NCBI GenBank assembly: GCA_045651745.1
Contig: JAZRSW010000067.1
Location: 1-51,188, forward strand
Direction: 5' to 3'
From: UMGS172 sp045651745
Lineage (GTDB): Bacteria > Bacillota > Clostridia > Oscillospirales > Acutalibacteraceae
Length of the DNA stretch: 51,188 nucleotides
Part shown: positions 17,381 to 23,384 of the stretch, in pieces
Layout of the letters: every line of letters starts with the position of its first letter
Numbering within the stretch: position 1 is the stretch's first letter
Program-made: the position numbers and the translations under genes
The notes under the pieces: model-generated
Told to the model about the DNA's origin: nothing
What the model saw: only the letters and a program-made list of their open reading frames with translations
Database searches by the model: none

Positions 17381-17893
17381 TTAAAATAATTTGTTAGAAT
17401 ATTTTTTTACGCCGAAATAAACCGGCAAACCTAACAACATACAAACGAAAAGTTCACCCAACGCTACTTCCAACGCTGTTATGGCAAAACCAACCCAACT
17501 GATACCTTGTGGTAAAAACCAAACGATTTCCAAACCTACCAACACCGCATTAAAAATAACGGGCGGTAAAATTGAAATATAAGGTGTGGCTTTACCTGAA
17601 ATTTTACTTAAAAGTCTGATTGCAATTGCCGAAAGTATAGTTGCTAATGCACCTACAACTACATCAATTAAGCCAAACGGACTTGCAATATTGCCGATTA
17701 CACATCCAACCGCAAGACCGGGTATTGCCGCGGGCGTAAACACTGCCAACACGTTCAATGCTTCCGAGAGCCTGAACTGTATGTTACCGTAAGCCAACCC
17801 CAATCCCGCCGACACATAGGTCATCACAACGTAAGCGGCTGAAATTAACGCCGCTGTCACGATAAAACGTGACAGCGAAGTCCTTTTATTCAT
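17381..17893 (-). CDS. queT: QueT family queuosine-precursor transporter subunit
   Basis: 170-residue integral membrane protein, predicted substrate-binding (S) component of an energy-coupling-factor transporter for a queuosine precursor. About five membrane helices are visible. The family blocks YGNIQFRLSEALNVLAVF (about 35-52) and GCVIGNIASPFGLIDVVVG (about 63-81) are clear. The assignment is supported by a preQ1-I riboswitch directly before the gene. The energising EcfA/EcfT subunits are not in the window. GGAGG lies 7 bases before the ATG and forms the 3' end of the riboswitch. Confidence 0.92.
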   Translation of the reverse strand: MNKRTSLSRFIVTAALISAAYVVMTYVSAGLGLAYGNIQFRLSEALNVLAVFTPAAIPGLAVGCVIGNIASPFGLIDVVVGALATILSAIAIRLLSKISGKATPYISILPPVIFNAVLVGLEIVWFLPQGISWVGFAITALEVALGELFVCMLLGLPVYFGVKKYSNKLF

Positions 17894-17900
17894 AAAAATT

Positions 17901-17943
17901 CCTCCGTAGTTTTATTTTAAGTCAGGATTTTGCGAACTGACTT
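17901..17943 (-). promoter_or_regulatory. preQ1-I riboswitch controlling queT
   Basis: On the minus strand a 7-bp stem AAGTCAG / CTGACTT encloses the loop TTCGCAAAATC. An A-rich tail (AAAATAAAAC) follows, then TACGGAGG. This matches the small preQ1-I class: a P1 hairpin with a C-containing loop and an A-rich tail that forms a pseudoknot with the loop. The UCGCA in the loop is like the Thermoanaerobacter example. The tail includes the queT Shine-Dalgarno sequence, so ligand binding would block translation. It begins only 10 bases after the rnhA stop codon. Confidence 0.85.
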
Positions 17944-17952
17944 TTTGAAAAT

Positions 17953-18396
17953 TTACTTGTCCAAATATTTTTGGTATGCACCGACAGCCAACGCGTCGCA
18001 CCGTTCGTTTTCCTCATGCCCTGCATGACCTTTAATCCAATTAAAGGTTACCTTATGACGTTCACACTGAACTAACAAAAGTTCCCACAAATCTGAATTA
18101 AGTGCCGGTTTTTTATCGGCTTTTCTCCAACCGTTTTGTCGCCAACTTTCCGCCCAACCTTTAGTAATTCCGTTAACGACATACTGCGAGTCGGTCGTAA
18201 GCAGAACCTCACACGGTTCTTTAAGTAAAGTCAACGCCTCAATGCAAGCAGTTAACTCCATTCGGTTGTTGGTTGTTTCCTTTTCTCCGCCCGAAAGTTC
18301 CTTTTCGGTGGTATTATAACGAAGTACGGCACCCCAACCGCCAGGTCCCGGATTGCCCGAACAAGCGCCGTCGGTAAAAATATATACTTTTTTCAT
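17953..18396 (-). CDS. rnhA: Ribonuclease HI
   Basis: 147-residue endonuclease that cuts the RNA strand of RNA-DNA hybrids. All catalytic residues are present: Asp9 in FTDGAC, Glu47 in NRMELTA, Asp69 in TTDSQYVV, and Asp134 in ERCDALA, with His124 in the flexible loop. The C-terminal handle region WRQNGWRKADKKP is present, as in E. coli-type enzymes. Its ATG lies one base after the lexA stop codon, a very tight coupling, so it should follow SOS control of the operon (inference). Confidence 0.97.
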   Translation of the reverse strand: MKKVYIFTDGACSGNPGPGGWGAVLRYNTTEKELSGGEKETTNNRMELTACIEALTLLKEPCEVLLTTDSQYVVNGITKGWAESWRQNGWRKADKKPALNSDLWELLLVQCERHKVTFNWIKGHAGHEENERCDALAVGAYQKYLDK

Positions 18397-18397
18397 A

Positions 18398-18997
18398 TTA
18401 CCAATACTTCCTGTAACTTCCGACTACTTTGCCCAAAATTTCCATATACTCGGGATAAATCGGGTCAAAATCGGGATTTTCAGGTAACAGATACGGCTTT
18501 TGACCGTTCTTTTTAACCAAGCGTTTAACGGTAGCCTCATCCTCAATCAAAGCCACAACAATATCACCGTCGCGACTTTCAAGCTCGCGGTTTGCTATGA
18601 TAATATCGCCGTCCAAAATGCCGGCATCACGCATACTCAAACCCTTAACGCTTAAAGCAAACAATTCATCGGAATGCTCATTTGTCACAGGGAACGGAAT
18701 ATATCCTTCAATCTGCTCGACCGCCAAAATCGGCACACCTGCAGAAACCCTGCCGATAACCGGCACCATAGAGGTGTTTTCAGTACCTGCAAGCCTTATA
18801 CCTCTTGACGATTTTGCGTCCCTTATGATATATCCTCTTTCCTCTAACACCGACAGTGCTGAATGCACCGTCGAGGTCGAGGAAATTCCCGTAGCCTCAC
18901 AGATTTCTCTGACTGTCGGCGGGAAGGATTTACTCATTACCTTTTTAAGATAATTGTATACTGCTTCCTGACGTTTACTTAAATTTGTATCAGCCAT
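18398..18997 (-). CDS. lexA: SOS repressor LexA
   Basis: 199-residue transcriptional repressor and self-cleaving protease of the SOS response. The N-terminal winged helix (about 1-70) contains FPPTVREICEATG and the recognition helix STSTVHSALSVLEERG. The autocleavage bond is Ala86-Gly87 in RVSAGVP. The catalytic Ser121 is in VKGLSMRDAGI (most family members have KGDSM; here Leu replaces Asp) and Lys158 is in EATVKRL. GAGGG precedes the ATG. It is the fourth gene of an operon whose promoter carries a LexA-type operator at 21543-21556, so it likely autoregulates from a distance. Confidence 0.96.
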   Translation of the reverse strand: MADTNLSKRQEAVYNYLKKVMSKSFPPTVREICEATGISSTSTVHSALSVLEERGYIIRDAKSSRGIRLAGTENTSMVPVIGRVSAGVPILAVEQIEGYIPFPVTNEHSDELFALSVKGLSMRDAGILDGDIIIANRELESRDGDIVVALIEDEATVKRLVKKNGQKPYLLPENPDFDPIYPEYMEILGKVVGSYRKYW

Positions 18998-19014
18998 TAA
19001 TTAGCCCTCACACT

Positions 19015-19887
19015 TTAAATTTCAGTAGCGATTTTCTTGATAAAATCTTTCAACTCATCCTTAACTTCAGGGTGCTTTAAACCAACCTCAATATTTGCCT
19101 TTAAAATACCGAATTTATTACCCATATCATAACGGATGCCGTCAAAATCAACACCAACCATACCGTCACGTCGGGCAATTTCTGCCATTGCGTCGGTCAA
19201 CTGCAGCTCACCGCCTGCACCGTTAGGGATTGTTTCCAAAACATCAAAAATATCAGGCGTTAAAACACAGCGTCCTAAAATCGAGTACAATGAAAAAACT
19301 TTGTCCAAAGACGGTTTTTCAATCATATCGTCAATAGCGTAAACATTGTTTTCGATATTTTCAACCCTCATCGAACTGTATTTAACTATCTGCTCGGGGG
19401 TTACTTCCTTAATACCAACGGCACATTTGCCGTGCTTTTCGAAAGCGTCGATAACCTGACCGACAACCGGTTTTTCATCATTTATAATAACGTCGTCACC
19501 GTACAAAACAGCAAACGGCTCGTCCTTTACAAAACTCTTTGCACAAAGTACAGCATGACCTAAACCTTTTGCCTCTTTTTGACGGATAAAGTAAATGTTA
19601 GCCATTTTAGCAACCGACTTTAACTCTTTTAAAATATCTTCTTTACCACCGCGTTGCTCTAATAAATGTTCCAACTCGAACGAATAGTCAAAGTGGTCCT
19701 CGATAACACCTTTGCCACGGTTTGTAATGATGAGAATATCGGTAATTCCAGCGGCAACCGCCTCTTCAACAATATACTGTATTGCGGGTTTGTCAACAAT
19801 TGTCAACATTTCTTTCGGCACTGCCTTTGAAGCCGGCAAAACTCTTGTGCCTAAACCTGCTGCGGGAATAATCGCTTTACGAACCAT
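19015..19887 (-). CDS. galU: UTP-glucose-1-phosphate uridylyltransferase
   Basis: 290-residue nucleotidyltransferase making UDP-glucose for wall polymers and glycolipids. The signature AIIPAAGLGTRVLPASKAVP (residues 5-24) binds the nucleotide, and PKEMLTIVDKPAIQYIVEE follows. The segment GLGHAVLCAK and the C-terminal VDFDGIRYDMGNK block are typical. AAAGGAG lies before the ATG. It sits between a membrane RING-like protein and lexA in the same transcription unit; putting an envelope precursor gene under SOS control is unusual. Confidence 0.95.
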   Translation of the reverse strand: MVRKAIIPAAGLGTRVLPASKAVPKEMLTIVDKPAIQYIVEEAVAAGITDILIITNRGKGVIEDHFDYSFELEHLLEQRGGKEDILKELKSVAKMANIYFIRQKEAKGLGHAVLCAKSFVKDEPFAVLYGDDVIINDEKPVVGQVIDAFEKHGKCAVGIKEVTPEQIVKYSSMRVENIENNVYAIDDMIEKPSLDKVFSLYSILGRCVLTPDIFDVLETIPNGAGGELQLTDAMAEIARRDGMVGVDFDGIRYDMGNKFGILKANIEVGLKHPEVKDELKDFIKKIATEI

Positions 19888-19899
19888 AATAATTCTCCT

Positions 19900-20868
19900 T
19901 TACCATAATATTGAAGCTATAAATTCGGGCAAATAACTTTCTGCCAATAAAATTACAACCATCCACATCAAACTTACCGAGCCAGCCATTCTTAAAGCTG
20001 TTTCCATATCCTCAATTTCGGGATTTGATGTTATTTTCTTGACATTTTCAAGAGTAAATCCTCTGTAAAGCCAGTCACCGAAACGACCGACCAAAATCAT
20101 TGTTCCGAACTCTAATATTGCACCGAAGAACATCATAATCATCGGCACAAGGCTAAATTTATCAAAGTTTTCAGAAATCAAAGCATAACTACTGCGAATT
20201 CCCTCGCCCGACTCAGCTAAAACTTGATTATACTCCATTAAAAACGGGTAACCGCAGATACCCGCAGCCAAGGAAATCAAAAGAAAAATTATTCCGTAAA
20301 GATACATTTTTCTTGAAAAGCACCACGCCGCAGGTGATAAAAACGCCGCCCAGTTCCAAGAACCTTTATTGTGCTTTGTTAAGGTTGCAAATCTTGGTAC
20401 ATAGCGGTGCGAATTTGAACCCACAAACTTCGCGATGTTTTCGACCTTAACGCCCTCAATCTCGCTGTCTTTCGGCAAACCGCCGTAAGCATCAATATTG
20501 AAAGGCATGCCACCCTGAAACACATTCGGTCCTGCTTTACGGTATTGTGAACCATTCGCACTGTCACTGGAATACGGCTGACCGCAATAAGGACAAAAAC
20601 TACCGTCCTTAGAATGTGACTCACGTTTGCAATGAGGACAAACCCTTGTTGTCCTGCCTTGTGTTTCTTGACTTTCGGTTTCGTTTTTTGTTATTTTGTC
20701 ATACTGCATATCAGTACCGTGGTCAGCCTCAACCCCGCAATGACCGACAGTATTCCAACAGTCTTTATGATGCGGAGCACCGCATTGAGGACAAATCACA
20801 ATATCGTCATCCTCAAAAAGATACCCCTTGCAGATTTGACACTGTTTATTTTCTAAATCTTGCTTCAT
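19900..20868 (-). CDS. RING-like/zinc-ribbon DUF2628 membrane protein
   Basis: 322-residue protein with an N-terminal cysteine-rich module (Cys10, Cys13, Cys26, Cys29, His33/34, Cys37, Cys44) resembling prokaryotic RING-finger family 1. A linker and a zinc ribbon follow (Cys77, Cys80, Cys92, Cys95). A DUF2628-like region begins near TLTKHNKGSWNWAAFLSP, with three or four membrane helices to the end. The ATG at 20868 is chosen over one at 20958 because GGAG precedes it and the zinc module starts there. It overlaps the NUDIX gene by 23 bases. The function is unknown; a membrane scaffold with metal-dependent contacts is the most that can be inferred. Confidence 0.8.
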   Translation of the reverse strand: MKQDLENKQCQICKGYLFEDDDIVICPQCGAPHHKDCWNTVGHCGVEADHGTDMQYDKITKNETESQETQGRTTRVCPHCKRESHSKDGSFCPYCGQPYSSDSANGSQYRKAGPNVFQGGMPFNIDAYGGLPKDSEIEGVKVENIAKFVGSNSHRYVPRFATLTKHNKGSWNWAAFLSPAAWCFSRKMYLYGIIFLLISLAAGICGYPFLMEYNQVLAESGEGIRSSYALISENFDKFSLVPMIMMFFGAILEFGTMILVGRFGDWLYRGFTLENVKKITSNPEIEDMETALRMAGSVSLMWMVVILLAESYLPEFIASILW

Positions 20869-21397
20869 ATTTTTTCTTTCTCCGTCTTGAAGCGGATTTT
20901 TTATCGAAAGCTTGAAAAACCGCCTCAAAATATTCGTTACCGTAATTATGGAATTCACCGTTTTTTATCATTTGTCTTAACTTGTTACGGTGTACCCATT
21001 TAGCCTCGCTGACTTCATCCTCCTGAAGCTTCAAATCGGACACAGGCAAAGTTCTGCAGACCAAAAATACATTTAAAATCGAACTTTTTCTGACCATATT
21101 TTTAATCGGTCTTAAATCTTCCCCTGAAACCTCGATTCCCATTTCTTCCGCCAACTCGCGTCTTGCGGCGTCAACTGCGGTTTCGCCCGACAAGGCACTA
21201 CCGCCAATAGCCGCCCATTCACCCGGCATGAGCGGTTTTGAAAAACTTCTTCTTTGAATTAAAACTCTTCCGTCATTACCCAAAACCCAGATATGCACAA
21301 CCAAATGGTATTCGCCTTTCATAAGGCAAACTCTTTTGCGCTCAACCGTTTTTCCGGTAGGTTCACCGTTACGGTCAAGTATATCCCATACTTCCAT
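20846..21397 (-). CDS. NUDIX hydrolase
   Basis: 183-residue hydrolase of nucleoside diphosphate derivatives. The Nudix box runs from Gly66 to Ile88 with the pattern G-x5-E-x7-REL-x-EE-x-GI fully kept (GETAVDAARRELAEEMGI). The N-terminal EVWDILDRNGEPTGKTVER resembles IPP-isomerase-like NUDIX proteins, but the substrate cannot be told. It is the first gene of the LexA-box operon, so a nucleotide-pool sanitising role would fit. The basic C-terminus (KSASRRRKKKYEARFRK) is read in the overlap with the next gene. The ribosome site is separated from the ATG by a hairpin. Confidence 0.92.
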   Translation of the reverse strand: MEVWDILDRNGEPTGKTVERKRVCLMKGEYHLVVHIWVLGNDGRVLIQRRSFSKPLMPGEWAAIGGSALSGETAVDAARRELAEEMGIEVSGEDLRPIKNMVRKSSILNVFLVCRTLPVSDLKLQEDEVSEAKWVHRNKLRQMIKNGEFHNYGNEYFEAVFQAFDKKSASRRRKKKYEARFRK

Positions 21398-21410
21398 ACA
21401 AAAACGTGCC

Positions 21411-21452
21411 GTGACTTACGGCTCTCCTTTTAAAATAACGCACCTTTTGTGC
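21411..21452 (-). promoter_or_regulatory. Two hairpins in the NUDIX leader, one bridging the ribosome site and start
   Basis: On the minus strand CGCAC/GTGCG (21438-21452) is followed by AAAAGGAG and then the hairpin GCCGT/ACGGC (21411-21425). The GGAG is 26 bases from the ATG in linear sequence but about 11 if the second hairpin forms. An in-frame TAA between them rules out an upstream start. Confidence 0.45.
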
Positions 21453-21535
21453 GGTTGCAGACCGTTTTAAAGCAAAATTACTGCTCTTTTCCTTATATAT
21501 AAGGCTACAATCTGCCACAATACATACTTTTCTTT

Positions 21536-21564
21536 ATTGTACCAAACTTTTGTTCGATATTCAA
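21536..21564 (-). promoter_or_regulatory. LexA-controlled promoter of the NUDIX-lexA-rnhA operon
   Basis: Minus strand TTGAAT (21559-21564), 17-bp spacer, TACAAT (21536-21541). The spacer contains CGAACAAAAGTTTG (21543-21556), an almost perfect Gram-positive SOS box (CGAAC-N4-GTTYG), so LexA binding would cover both promoter boxes. lexA is the fourth gene of the unit, so this predicts autoregulation. Confidence 0.8.
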
Positions 21565-21623
21565 TATATTTTTTATTCCCAATATAGATTTTATGGATTA
21601 TTACACATTAACTCCACATTATA
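21565..21623. other. AT-rich divergent spacer
   Basis: Sequence between the two divergent promoters, part of the 292-bp gap between the NUDIX gene and the gene at 21690. I see no further site in it. Confidence 0.3.
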
Positions 21624-21652
21624 TTGCCTTAATAACGATAATAGTGTATAAT
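21624..21652 (+). promoter_or_regulatory. Sigma-A promoter of the membrane protein gene at 21690
   Basis: TTGCCT (21624-21629), 17-bp spacer, perfect TATAAT (21647-21652). The leader is about 30 bases. Confidence 0.7.
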
Positions 21653-21689
21653 ACAAATACCGATACTTAAACTATGTAAGGGATGTTTT

Positions 21690-22418
21690 ATGAATAAAGA
21701 CAAAAAACCGAATAAATTATATTCTTGGTTTAAAGAATATTTTGTCGGCTACCGAAAACAGTTTTGGTACATCGCCGGTATGATTTTAGCATTTTTATCG
21801 GTAGCTGTAATGCTAATTTCAATGCTTTTTATGTATTTAGGAAATAACTTGGCGGTTGCTTGGTTTATAGTTGCCTGCCCTGTTTTAGTGTTTGGGATAC
21901 TAACCGCAGGTGCGGTAAAAAAGCGTTACGAAGAGGCAATTGCTCTTGAACTGGAACCGATACCGTTGTTCTGGCAAGTCCGCTACGTAATACTTTTGTT
22001 ACGCGAGTTTATTGCCCGCCACGGACTTTGGCGGTTTATATTTATAGCCTTGACCGCAGCATCGTTAATTGTCACTATCGTTTTCGGAGGAATTTGCGGA
22101 CACTATTACCTTGAACGCGACGATATCAAAAGAAACATTGACTATATTTCCAACAACGCTATGTATGACGAATATAAAGCTTTGTGGGAAGAAAGTTATT
22201 TAAACGGCGACAACGAATCGGCTGCTAAATATTTTGAAATAATGGAAGAATACCAATCCAAAAACGCACCCGCTTATGCTGAAATAGTCGAATTTACAGA
22301 AAGTCTTAACGAAAATCTTATAAAACTCGGCATTTCAGCCATTGTAACCGCATTTTTAGGCGCGGTGCTGATTGCGTATATTTTAAGACAGCGTCGATTG
22401 AACACTTCAAACAATTAA
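21690..22418 (+). CDS. Membrane protein of unknown function
   Basis: 242 residues. Two membrane helices lie near 25-50 and 55-75, a third near 113-135, then an extracytoplasmic charged region of about 70 residues (HYYLERDDIKRN onwards) and a last helix near 212-232, before a short basic tail. I recognise no family. AGGGATG precedes the ATG, with its own promoter at 21624-21652. The gene is alone on the plus strand between two minus-strand operons and ends at a two-way terminator. Confidence 0.75.
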   Translation: MNKDKKPNKLYSWFKEYFVGYRKQFWYIAGMILAFLSVAVMLISMLFMYLGNNLAVAWFIVACPVLVFGILTAGAVKKRYEEAIALELEPIPLFWQVRYVILLLREFIARHGLWRFIFIALTAASLIVTIVFGGICGHYYLERDDIKRNIDYISNNAMYDEYKALWEESYLNGDNESAAKYFEIMEEYQSKNAPAYAEIVEFTESLNENLIKLGISAIVTAFLGAVLIAYILRQRRLNTSNN

Positions 22419-22430
22419 ATATCTTCAAAG

Positions 22431-22475
22431 AAAAAACACGGACTACTCTGAAGAGTAAGTCCGTGTTTAATTTTA
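22431..22475. terminator. Two-way intrinsic terminator
   Basis: Stem AACACGGACT (22435-22444) / AGTCCGTGTT (22458-22467) extended inward by ACTCT/AGAGT. The A-rich left and T-rich right flanks let it serve both the plus-strand membrane protein gene and the minus-strand alaS operon. Confidence 0.85.
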
Positions 22476-23012
22476 CTTAAAGAATACCGGCAACGGCTCA
22501 AGAAATACAATGTCGTCACGCTTTGCAGCATCGCCCTCGGCTAAAACTGCACAGCAATCGGCAATAATGCTTCCTGCTTCTGTAACAAGTTTTTTCATAG
22601 CCTCTAAAGACTCGCCCGTGCTGATAACATCGTCAACAATAAGCACCTTTTTGCCCTTCATTAAGGCTACTTCATCAACACCAAGATATAAATGCTGCTG
22701 ATGTTGGGTGGTAATTGATGTTACATCAACCGAAATAGGATTTCTCATATAAACCTTGGGACCTTTGCGAGCAACAACATACGGTTTGCCCGACTGACGC
22801 GAAAGTTCGTATGCCAAAGGAATACTTTTTGCTTCAGGTGTTGCAATAACGTCAAAATCGTTAACCTTTTTAAGCAACTCTGAACATGCGGCAACCGTAA
22901 GTTCAACGTCACCAAAGATAATAAATGCGGCAATATCAAGATGCTCATTTACAGCACAAAGCGGAAGTTCACGCTTTAAACCTGAAATTGTCATTTCATA
23001 AACTTTGCTCAT
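22473..23012 (-). CDS. Phosphoribosyltransferase family protein (apt/xpt-like)
   Basis: 179-residue type I phosphoribosyltransferase. The PRPP-binding motif VLIVDDVISTGES is at 123-135, and the segment VIATPEAKSIPLAYELS (about 55-71) is like the PRPP-contact loop of adenine phosphoribosyltransferases. The N-terminus (ELPLCAVNEHLDIAAFIIFG) does not match standard Apt closely. A purine salvage enzyme is likely; the base specificity is open. It is the last gene of the alaS operon, 21 bases after the HIT gene. Confidence 0.85.
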   Translation of the reverse strand: MSKVYEMTISGLKRELPLCAVNEHLDIAAFIIFGDVELTVAACSELLKKVNDFDVIATPEAKSIPLAYELSRQSGKPYVVARKGPKVYMRNPISVDVTSITTQHQQHLYLGVDEVALMKGKKVLIVDDVISTGESLEAMKKLVTEAGSIIADCCAVLAEGDAAKRDDIVFLEPLPVFFK

Positions 23013-23033
23013 AATTAATCCTCCAATAATTTA

Positions 23034-23372
23034 TCAGCCCGGAGGCCACTCTAAAGAGCGTCCTGCCAGCATATGAAAATGTAGGTGTCCAACCGTTTGA
23101 CCGCCGTCGCGACCGCAGTTGTTAACAACGCGATAGCCGTCAGTTAAGTTTTCCTGCTTTGCAATTAAGGCGATGACTTCAAAGATTTTTGCAATAACCA
23201 TGCTGTTTTCAGACGTTACCTCGTCAGCACACTTGATGTGCTTTTTAGGGATAATAACCGCATGGAACGGCGCTTGCGGAGCAATATCAGCGAATGCCAA
23301 AACCTCTTCGGTTTCATAAATCTTGGTTGAAGGAATTTCGCCTGCCGCTATTTTACAAAATAAGCAATCCAT
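23034..23372 (-). CDS. HIT family nucleotide-binding hydrolase
   Basis: 112-residue histidine-triad protein, the usual length of HinT-type purine nucleoside phosphoramidases. The N-terminal CLFCKIAAGEIPS motif contains the optional zinc cysteines. The catalytic triad is HLHFH at 96-100, with His98 as nucleophile. Proteins of this type can hydrolyse aminoacyl-adenylates, which fits cotranscription with alaS 12 bases upstream; that link is inference. Confidence 0.95.
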   Translation of the reverse strand: MDCLFCKIAAGEIPSTKIYETEEVLAFADIAPQAPFHAVIIPKKHIKCADEVTSENSMVIAKIFEVIALIAKQENLTDGYRVVNNCGRDGGQTVGHLHFHMLAGRSLEWPPG

Positions 23373-23384
23373 AAATCCGACTCC

